Assembly: GCA_009924765.1 (NCBI GenBank)
Contig: RFQW01000080.1
Span: forward strand, 1-7,235
Reading direction: 5' to 3'
Length of the DNA: 7,235 bases
Origin: Planctomycetota bacterium
Lineage (GTDB): Bacteria; Planctomycetota; Phycisphaerae; Phycisphaerales; SM1A02
A program made the position numbers and the translations under genes. Of this stretch, positions 1 to 6,294 are shown piece by piece; position 1 is the first letter of the stretch; each line of letters starts with the position of its first letter. The notes below the pieces were generated by a model. It was not told where the DNA came from. It saw only the letters and a program-made list of their open reading frames with translations, and searched no databases.

Positions 1-806
1 GCCCACACCACGGTGTCGGCCTCGATGCGCTCGGTGCCAAGCATCACGCCGCCATCGAACACGTCGGTCACGCGCTCGTTCAGTCGAACTTCCACGCCCA
101 TGGCGCGCAGCGAATCCAGCGCGACGCGCGACGACTGTTCGCTCATCGAACCCAGCAGCCGATCGGCGCTCTCGACCAGGATCACATGCGTGATCGTCGT
201 GTCGAAGCGCCGGAAGTCGCGTGCCAGAGCCTCCACGGCCAGTTCACGGATGGCACCCGCCAGTTCCACGCCCGTGGCGCCTCCACCGACCACCACGAAG
301 GTGAGGTGCGACTTCAGCGCACGCGGGTCGGTCTCGGCCTCCGCGTCCTCGAAGGCGCGCAGGATCCGCCCACGGATCGCCGAGGCGTCGTCGAGCGACT
401 TCATCCCCGGCGCGAACGCCTCCCACGCACCCTTGCCGAAATAGCTTGAACCGGCGCCGGCAGCCAGCACCAGCCAGTCGTACGGACCCTTGGTGCCATC
501 GGCGAATGTCAGCGTCTTGGTGGCGCGGTCCACCGCCACCACCTCGGCGAGCGCCACCAGCGCGTTGGCTTGATTGCGAAAGATGCGCCGGATCGGGAAT
601 GCGATGTCGGATTCAGTGAGCACGCTCGTCGCCACCTGGTACAGCAGCGGCTGGAACAGATGATGATTGGTGCGATCGAGCACAGCCACGCGCACCGGGG
701 CCTTCGCCAGGCGCTGCGCGACACGGAGCCCACCGAAACCAGACCCCACCACGACCACCACGGGGACATCCGCCCGCGGTCGTGGGTTTGCCGATTTCAT
801 CGACAT
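1..806 (-). CDS. ndh: Type II NADH dehydrogenase (NDH-2), N-terminal part, cut by window start
   Basis: This is a single-subunit, non-proton-pumping NADH:quinone oxidoreductase, a peripheral membrane flavoprotein that feeds electrons from NADH into the quinone pool. My translation from the ATG at 806 reads open for 268 codons to the window edge. Residues 16-26 form the FAD-binding Rossmann motif (VVVVVGSGFGG, GxGxxG). Residues 47-60 are NHHLFQPLLYQVAT, a stretch very typical of NDH-2. Residues 171-184 (VVVGGGATGVELAG) form the second Rossmann motif, which binds NAD(H). The family is usually about 400-450 residues, so the C-terminal third, including the membrane-binding end, lies off the window. 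A second in-frame ATG at 800 (codon 3) is an alternative start; neither has a strong Shine-Dalgarno. The start lies 10 nt after the stop of the small basic gene, suggesting co-transcription. Other FAD/NAD disulfide-reductase-fold enzymes are less likely given the NHH-FQP motif. Confidence 0.92.
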   Translation of the reverse strand, partial: MSMKSANPRPRADVPVVVVVGSGFGGLRVAQRLAKAPVRVAVLDRTNHHLFQPLLYQVATSVLTESDIAFPIRRIFRNQANALVALAEVVAVDRATKTLTFADGTKGPYDWLVLAAGAGSSYFGKGAWEAFAPGMKSLDDASAIRGRILRAFEDAEAETDPRALKSHLTFVVVGGGATGVELAGAIRELAVEALARDFRRFDTTITHVILVESADRLLGSMSEQSSRVALDSLRAMGVEVRLNERVTDVFDGGVMLGTERIEADTVVW

Positions 807-816
807 GCTGCGGCTT

Positions 817-1143
817 TCAGCCGGCCTTGCGGGACAGGTACTTCTCCACGCTCTTCAGGTCCGCAGCGAGCTGCGGCGTGTAGATGAGCGTGAAGGTGGC
901 GCCGGTCTTCAGGATGACCACGCGGCTCGCCGTCTTGCGGCTGTTCCACATGCGGCCACCACGCTGCTTCAGGCGGTTGCCACCGTCGGCGCGGCCCTTT
1001 GCAAGCTTGTCCAAGGCACGCTGCACGCGCGTCTCCTGACGCATCAGGCGGAAGATCGTCTTCTTCAGACCCAAAGCGGCGGGCATCTTCGTGACGGTGA
1101 AGGTGACCTTGCTTCCGGGCTTCATTTCTGCGGTGGCGGCCAT
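817..1143 (-). CDS. Small, strongly basic protein of unknown function (108 aa)
   Basis: I do not recognise a named family. The 108-residue product has about 24 Lys/Arg against about 6 Asp/Glu, no signal peptide and no membrane segment, so it is probably a cytosolic, nucleic-acid- or ribosome-associated protein (inference). The N-terminal part (residues 8-19) looks like a short beta hairpin beginning KPGSKVTFTVTK. A basic helical stretch follows at about 25-50, then a notable RGGRMW at 61-66. The C-terminal half resembles a second small beta element (residues 73-90) and a final helix. The start is well supported: AAGGAG lies 7 nt upstream of the ATG. The stop is 10 nt before ndh, so the two are probably one transcription unit. 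The layout vaguely recalls small conserved hypothetical proteins of planctomycetes, but that is memory, not a search result. Confidence 0.75.
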   Translation of the reverse strand: MAATAEMKPGSKVTFTVTKMPAALGLKKTIFRLMRQETRVQRALDKLAKGRADGGNRLKQRGGRMWNSRKTASRVVILKTGATFTLIYTPQLAADLKSVEKYLSRKAG

Positions 1144-1150
1144 TGGAAAT

Positions 1151-1156
1151 CTCCTT
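1151..1156 (-). promoter_or_regulatory. Shine-Dalgarno of the small basic gene
   Basis: On the minus strand AAGGAG sits 7 nt before the ATG at 1143. It is the strongest ribosome binding site in the left part of the window. It supports this ATG over the in-frame ATG six codons later (residue 7), and it supports the reality of this otherwise unrecognised gene. Confidence 0.7.
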
Positions 1157-1216
1157 GCAATCCGCTTTGAGGCGGGTCGGAGAAGATAGCCGAAACCCGG
1201 CCGCCCCGCCAGCGCC

Positions 1217-1235
1217 CGGCCCGATCAGCGGGCCG
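1217..1235 (-). terminator. GC-rich hairpin after the beta-hydroxyacid dehydrogenase gene
   Basis: CGGCCCG and CGGGCCG form a perfect 7-bp stem around a 5-nt loop, starting 10 nt beyond the dehydrogenase stop codon on the minus strand. No T-tract follows on the minus strand, so this is not a textbook intrinsic terminator. It could be an incomplete terminator, a transcript-end stabiliser, or chance in GC-rich DNA. Confidence 0.35.
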
Positions 1236-1245
1236 AACCCCCATT

Positions 1246-2145
1246 TCAGGGCAATTTCTGCTCTCCCAGCACCTCGGCCCACACCTTCAGCAGCCCCTGC
1301 GTGCCCATGCCTCCGTGGCCAAGTTCGTCCAGTCGCCGGTACAGGCGCTCGGTCACCTCAAGCCCTGGCAACGCATGTCCCACCGCCTTCATCTCATCCA
1401 CCGCGATCTGAAGGTCCTTGGCCAACAGGGCGGCGTGGAAGCCCGGCGCCCAATCACCCCTGAGCATGCGCGGCACCAGGTTGGACAGTGTCCAGCTGCC
1501 CGCAGCGCCGGTGGACACGCTCTGCAACATGCGCTCGGGATCAAGGCCTGTCGCCTTCGCGGCCACCATGGCCTCACATGCGCCGACCATGCTGTTGGCG
1601 ACCAGGATCTGGTTCACCATCTTGCACAGCTGTCCTGCGCCTGCAGGCCCCTGATGCACGATGGTCTTGCCCAGACACTCGAACAGCGGTTTCACGGCTT
1701 CGAAGTCACGAACCTCGCCACCAACCATGATGGACAGCGTGGCGTTGCGCGCGCCGATGTCGCCGCCAGAAACCGGCGCATCGAGGGCACCCACCCCCTT
1801 AGGAGCTGCCGCCTCGGCGATGCGACGCGTCAGCCCCGGTGGGCTTGTGCCCATGTCCACAACGATCTTCGGTGGATGCTTGGCGGCCAGAAATCCCTTC
1901 GATCCCAGAAACACCTCTTCCACATCCTTTGGAAAGGCCACCATCGCGAACGCGACATCGGCGCCTTCAGCCGCGGCGGCCGGCGAATCGGCCCATTCCG
2001 CGCCGGCAGCGAGCAGTGGCTCCACCTTGGCTCGGGTTCTGGAGAAAATCCGCAGCTTGTAGCCCGCCTTGATCAGGTGCCCCGCCATCGGAGCCCCCAT
2101 AACCCCTGCTCCAACCCATGCCACGCGAATGGTTTCCGTGTTCAT
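1246..2145 (-). CDS. NAD(P)-dependent beta-hydroxyacid dehydrogenase (3-hydroxyisobutyrate dehydrogenase family)
   Basis: This 299-residue cytosolic oxidoreductase belongs to the family of 3-hydroxyisobutyrate dehydrogenase, tartronate semialdehyde reductase and glyoxylate/succinic semialdehyde reductases. Residues 11-17 (VGAGVMG, followed by APMAGHL) form the Rossmann nucleotide-binding motif. Residues 122-128 (DAPVSGG) match the family's substrate-binding loop. Residues 166-179 (GPAGAGQLCKMVNQ) hold the expected catalytic Lys175 and Asn179, and LAKD at 241-244 gives the second conserved Lys. The end of the second beta strand reads FSRT (34-37) with no acidic residue, which favours NADP(H) over NAD(H) and points toward the glyoxylate/succinic semialdehyde reductase branch; this is inference. 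The open frame extends far upstream, antisense to moxR, but the ATG at 2145 gives the normal family N-terminus (MNTETIRVAWVG) and length. No strong Shine-Dalgarno precedes it. It is divergent from moxR and precedes the basic-protein/ndh pair. The substrate cannot be told from sequence. Confidence 0.9.
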   Translation of the reverse strand: MNTETIRVAWVGAGVMGAPMAGHLIKAGYKLRIFSRTRAKVEPLLAAGAEWADSPAAAAEGADVAFAMVAFPKDVEEVFLGSKGFLAAKHPPKIVVDMGTSPPGLTRRIAEAAAPKGVGALDAPVSGGDIGARNATLSIMVGGEVRDFEAVKPLFECLGKTIVHQGPAGAGQLCKMVNQILVANSMVGACEAMVAAKATGLDPERMLQSVSTGAAGSWTLSNLVPRMLRGDWAPGFHAALLAKDLQIAVDEMKAVGHALPGLEVTERLYRRLDELGHGGMGTQGLLKVWAEVLGEQKLP

Positions 2146-2157
2146 GGGCGCAAGCGT

Positions 2158-2173
2158 AGTGACAACGTTCACA
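2158..2173. promoter_or_regulatory. CRP-like palindrome, possible operator
   Basis: AGTGA, six bases, TCACA: the same arrangement as the CRP-family consensus TGTGA-N6-TCACA, with nine of ten consensus positions matched. It lies 12 bp upstream of the dehydrogenase start codon and overlaps the weak -35 hexamer of the moxR-side promoter. Binding there would therefore be expected to repress rather than activate moxR, if it is functional. Another TCACA half-site follows at 2178-2182. Confidence 0.3.
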
Positions 2174-2222
2174 CGCGTCACATCCGCGTCGTATGCGAGT
2201 CGGCATCCCGACAAGGGATCGA

Positions 2223-2230
2223 AAGGTAGG
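2223..2230 (+). promoter_or_regulatory. Putative Shine-Dalgarno of moxR
   Basis: AAGGTAGG ends 5 nt before the ATG at 2236. It is imperfect, but better than what precedes the two later in-frame ATGs at 2293 and 2299, where only CGGAA is seen. It favours the longer moxR product. Confidence 0.45.
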
Positions 2231-2235
2231 TCACA

Positions 2236-3303
2236 ATGCAACCGAACACTCCGGCACAGGCCTCCGTAGGCCGCGGCCTTTTCAACGGAACCATGCACAT
2301 GACAAGCAGCCACACACCCGTCGACATCCAGGATCTCGAGCGCCAGGTCGCCGAGACCGCCAAGCCCTTCCAGCAACTCGTGAGCGAAATGCAGCGCGTG
2401 GTGGTGGGCCAGCACGAACTGCTCGAAGGTCTGGTGATCGGCCTGCTGGGCAACGGCCACATCCTCATCGAGGGCGTGCCGGGCCTGGCCAAGACCACCG
2501 CCGTCGCCACGCTGGCGAAGGCGATCCAGACCAGCTTCCAGCGCATCCAGTTCACGCCCGACCTGCTGCCCGCCGACCTGCTGGGCACGCTGGTGTATCG
2601 CCCCAACACCGGCGACTTCGTGGTGAAGAAGGGCCCGATCTTCGCGAGCATCGTGCTTGCCGACGAGATCAACCGCGCGCCAGCCAAGGTGCAGAGCGCG
2701 CTGCTGGAAGCCATGCAGGAGCGCCAGGTCACCATCGGCACCGAGACCTTCCGCATGGAGGATCCGTTCCTGGTGCTTGCCACGCAGAACCCCATCGAGC
2801 AGGAAGGCACCTACAGCCTGCCCGAGGCGCAGGTGGATCGCTTCATGTTGAAGCTGGTCGTGCGCTACCCCACCGCTCGCGAGGAACGCCAGATCCTGGA
2901 TCGCATGGCGCAGACCACCACCAGCCACACGGTGCGCGCGGTGCTGAAGCCCTCCGACATCGTGGCCGCCCGCAACGTGGTGGATCGCATCTTCGTGGAC
3001 GACCGCATCAAGGACTACATCGTGAACCTGGTGGTGGCCACGCGCGATCCCGGCACGGTGAAGGCCCCCGTGAAGGAGCTGATCCAGTACGGCGCCAGTC
3101 CGCGCGCCACCATCGCGCTCACCATCGCCGCCAAGGCCAAGGCGTTCCTGGATGGCCGCGGCTATGTCACGCCGCAGGACGTGAAGGACATCGCTCTGGA
3201 TGTGTTGCGCCACCGCATCGGCCTCACCTACGAGGCGGAGGCGCTGGAGAAGAGCAGCGAGGACGTGGTGCGCAGCCTTCTGGAGCACGTGCCGGTTCCC
3301 TGA
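2236..3303 (+). CDS. moxR: MoxR-family AAA+ ATPase
   Basis: This is a cytosolic AAA+ ATPase of the MoxR family. Such ATPases work as chaperones or remodelling motors with VWA-domain partners, usually encoded next door, as here. The 355-residue product shows Walker A GVPGLAKT (80-87), Walker B with the DEIN box (IVLADEINRAP, 139-149), sensor 1 LATQNPIEQEGTY (181-193) and the sensor 2 motif GASPRA (286-291). The MoxR-typical VGQ lies at 57-59 and FTPDLLPADLLG at 106-117. The C-terminal lid (from about 235) ends in the usual DVLRHRIGLTYEAEA segment. All catalytic elements are intact. The first 20 residues lie outside the conserved core, so starts at 2293 or 2299 are possible; I prefer 2236 on its ribosome binding site. 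It is the first gene of the operon, and DUF58 follows after 35 nt. The in vivo client is unknown; bat-type operons are linked to stress and oxygen tolerance in some bacteria. Confidence 0.95.
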   Translation: MQPNTPAQASVGRGLFNGTMHMTSSHTPVDIQDLERQVAETAKPFQQLVSEMQRVVVGQHELLEGLVIGLLGNGHILIEGVPGLAKTTAVATLAKAIQTSFQRIQFTPDLLPADLLGTLVYRPNTGDFVVKKGPIFASIVLADEINRAPAKVQSALLEAMQERQVTIGTETFRMEDPFLVLATQNPIEQEGTYSLPEAQVDRFMLKLVVRYPTAREERQILDRMAQTTTSHTVRAVLKPSDIVAARNVVDRIFVDDRIKDYIVNLVVATRDPGTVKAPVKELIQYGASPRATIALTIAAKAKAFLDGRGYVTPQDVKDIALDVLRHRIGLTYEAEALEKSSEDVVRSLLEHVPVP

Positions 3304-3338
3304 TCAACAGGTGAACCAGCAACCACCGGAGTCTTCCC

Positions 3339-4219
<881 letters not shown>

Positions 4220-4223
<4 letters not shown>

Positions 4224-5215
4224 AGCACCTCGCATGCGCACTGACCCTCGCCTGCGCGACAAGTGGTTTCGCGGCGGAGACCGCACCCGAGCCGAAGTCG
4301 CTGTCCACGCAGGCTGGCGGAGCGACGCTGATCATGTCGGCCCGCGACGCGACCATCCGCACCGGCCAACCCCTGGTGGTGGACATCACGGTGGACCGCC
4401 CAGGCGATCTCAGCGTGATGATGCCTGCGATCAAGAGCCCGCTCGGCGTGTGGGATGTCCGCAAGGCCGAATCGCTGCCCGCGACCAAGGAACTGCCCAA
4501 CCGAATCACCGAGCGCCTGACGCTGGTCACCTTCGAAAGCGGCGACCAGAGCGTGCCGAGCCTCACGTTCACGCTGCGCAGTGCAGATGGCAAGGAGACG
4601 CCACTCGTCAGCCCCGCCCTGCCGATCACCGTGTCATCGCTGCTGGCCGACGGCTACGACCCCTCGAACATCCGCGACGTGAAGGGCACCGTGGACATTC
4701 CGCTCGAGGCGCGCTGGCCGTGGATCCTGGGCTTCGCGGTGCTTGCTGGCCTGCTCGGCTGGCTGGGCTTCAGCTGGTGGAAGGGCCGGACCTCGCGTGT
4801 CGCGCCGCTTGAACCGGTGCATGTGCGCGCCATGCGCGAACTCGATGCGCTGGCTGCGCAGCAGCTGCCCCAGAAGGGCATGGTGCTCGACTTCTATGTG
4901 CTGCTGTCCGACACCGTGCGCCGCTACGTGGAAGGTCGCTTCGGCATCAAGGCGCCGGAGCAGACCACGAAGGAATTCCTGCAGGCCGCGCGCTTCCACC
5001 CATCGATCCAGGACGATCACCAGCGCATGCTGGCAGCCTTCCTGCGCGCCGCGGACATGGTGAAATTCGCGGCCCAGCGCCCGGGGCCCGCCGAGTGCGA
5101 TCGTGGCCTGGATGCGGCGCGCGGCTTTGTGCGCGAAAGCACCCCCGCTGCCGGCGCGGATGAACTCACAGACGCGCCTGCCACACCGCATCAGGGCCAG
5201 GAGAGCGCGCGGTGA
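4220..5215 (+). CDS. Membrane-anchored BatD/DUF4381-like protein
   Basis: This 331-residue protein is predicted to sit in the cytoplasmic membrane with one domain on each side. Residues 1-19 form a Sec-type signal peptide (MKHLACALTLACATSGFAA). Residues about 34-140 are beta-rich and resemble the extracytoplasmic immunoglobulin-like part of BatD: ATLIMSARDATIRTGQPLVV, then a DRPGDL turn. A transmembrane helix spans about 167-187 (WPWILGFAVLAGLLGWLG). The cytosolic part (197-305) is helical and like DUF4381: RAMRELDALAAQQLP, DFYVLLSDTVRRYVEGRFGI, TTKEFLQAA. The tail after 306 is Ala/Glu-rich and likely disordered. It starts at a 4-bp overlap with DUF58 and ends in a 4-bp overlap with the batA-like gene. 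Its position between DUF58 and BatA matches that of similar membrane proteins in other moxR/bat operons. I infer a scaffold linking periplasmic clients to the cytosolic MoxR/DUF58 pair. The family name is tentative; the gene is certain. Confidence 0.8.
5199..5203 (+). promoter_or_regulatory. Shine-Dalgarno supporting the GTG start of batA
   Basis: AGGAG ends 8 nt before the GTG at 5212. It supports the non-ATG start at the GTGA overlap; the product then begins NTYTFQDPWLLLLLP, the normal BatA N-terminal membrane segment. Confidence 0.65.
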
Positions 5216-6294
5216 ACACGTACACCTTCCAGGACCCTTGGCTCTTGCTGCTGCTGCCCGTGGCCTTCCTCGGCTTCTGGCGACTGTGGCGCAAGCGCCC
5301 CACGCTGCGCTTCAGTGCGGTGCAACGCGCACGCTCCGCCGGTGCGGGCGCCGCGGCACGGCTGCGCTGGCTGCCCTTTGCCGTGCGTGCCCTGGCGCTT
5401 GCGCTGCTGGTGGTGTGCATCGCGCGTCCGGTTCGCCTGAACGAGCAGACCCGCACGCTGACCGAAGGCGTGGCCATCCAGCTGGTGGTGGACCGTTCCA
5501 GCAGCATGCTGGCGATGGATTTCGAGCGCAACGGCCGCGCGGTGAACCGTCTCGACGCGCTGAAGGATGTGGTGGATCGCTTCGTGGACGGCGGCGGCGA
5601 GCTGGCTGGCCGCAAGGACGATCTGGTGGGTCTGGTCACCTTCGCGCGTTACGCCGACTCGATCAGCCCCATGACGCTGGATCACGAGTGGCTGCTCGCG
5701 GGCATGAAGGACCTGGCGCCGGCCGAGCCGGGATCGGGTGATGATGGCACCGCGATCGGCGACGGCGTGGCCCTTGGCGCCGAGAAACTCCGTGATGCCA
5801 CCGAACAGCGCGGCGAACTGTCCAAGCGGATCAAGAGCCGCGTGCTGGTGCTGCTGACCGACGGCGAGAACAACGCGGGCGACATCGACCCCACCACCGC
5901 GGCCGAACTGTGCAAGAGCCTCGGCATCAAGCTGTACACCATCGGCATGGGCACGCGTGGCATGGCACCCATGCCCGTGAAGACGCCCTTCGGCATGCAG
6001 ATGGTGCGCCAGCCCGTCACCATCGACGAAGACCTGCTGCGCAAGATGGCCGAGATCACCGGCGGCCAGTACTTCCGCGCCACCGACTCGCGGAGTCTGG
6101 ACAGCATCTACGCGAAGATCGACGAACTGGAGAAGACCGTGACCGAGCAGAAGCGCACGGTGCAGGCCAAGGATCTGTCGGTGGAGAGCTTCCGCCTGGG
6201 CGGCTTCTTCGTGCCACCCATCCTCACGCTGGCCATGGGACTGCTGTTGCTTGAGGCGCTGCTCTCGCACTCGCGCTGGAGGACCCTGCCGTGA
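5212..6294 (+). CDS. batA: VWA-domain membrane protein, BatA-like
   Basis: This 360-residue inner-membrane protein carries a von Willebrand factor A domain. Two hydrophobic segments lie at about 9-25 (PWLLLLLPVAFLGFWRL) and 53-72 (RWLPFAVRALALALLVVCIA). Just after them comes the pattern ARPVR, typical of the Bat family. The VWA domain begins near residue 86; its MIDAS is complete: DRSSS (94-98, DxSxS), GTAIGDG (179-185) with Thr180, and LTDGENN (215-221) with Asp217. The stretch VTIDEDLLRKMAEITGGQYFRATD (269-292) is the usual end of BatA VWA domains. A C-terminal transmembrane helix lies at about 332-352. The first two helices and the last place the VWA domain on one side of the membrane. Start and stop are both GTGA overlaps with neighbours, so it is likely made in step with the flanking proteins. 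It is a predicted MoxR partner; its ligand is unknown. Confidence 0.92.
   Translation: MNTYTFQDPWLLLLLPVAFLGFWRLWRKRPTLRFSAVQRARSAGAGAAARLRWLPFAVRALALALLVVCIARPVRLNEQTRTLTEGVAIQLVVDRSSSMLAMDFERNGRAVNRLDALKDVVDRFVDGGGELAGRKDDLVGLVTFARYADSISPMTLDHEWLLAGMKDLAPAEPGSGDDGTAIGDGVALGAEKLRDATEQRGELSKRIKSRVLVLLTDGENNAGDIDPTTAAELCKSLGIKLYTIGMGTRGMAPMPVKTPFGMQMVRQPVTIDEDLLRKMAEITGGQYFRATDSRSLDSIYAKIDELEKTVTEQKRTVQAKDLSVESFRLGGFFVPPILTLAMGLLLLEALLSHSRWRTLP
6278..6282 (+). promoter_or_regulatory. Shine-Dalgarno supporting the GTG start of batB
   Basis: GGAGG ends 8 nt before the GTG at 6291, inside the last codons of batA. It supports a non-ATG start at the GTGA overlap, the same design and spacing as at the batA start. 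Confidence 0.7.

Larger units (their letters stand above)
2146..2235. promoter_or_regulatory. Divergent intergenic promoter region
   Basis: This 90-bp spacer must carry or lie near the promoters of both the minus-strand dehydrogenase and the plus-strand moxR operon. On the plus strand a weak sigma70-like pair can be seen: TTCACA at 2168-2173 (5 of 6 to TTGACA) and TATGCG at 2192-2197 (3 of 6), 18 bp apart. A 5-bp hairpin (ATCCC, 5-nt loop, GGGAT; 2205-2219) lies between it and the moxR ribosome binding site. I see no convincing minus-strand promoter. Confidence 0.4.

Noticed and set aside
13..444. Plus-strand open frame, Ser/Arg/Thr-rich, opposite the left-end gene.
   Set aside because: The minus strand in this region encodes the type II NADH dehydrogenase with both Rossmann motifs; the plus-strand frame is compositional noise.
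667..1170. Plus-strand open frame crossing the ndh start and the basic-protein gene.
   Set aside because: It runs antisense across two minus-strand genes, and its translation shows no domain.
1246..3288. A 680-codon minus-strand open frame covering the dehydrogenase and much of the moxR antisense strand.
   Set aside because: Only the last 299 codons look like a protein. The upstream part is His/Leu/Arg-rich low-quality sequence antisense to a complete moxR with all AAA+ motifs; it is open only because of high GC.
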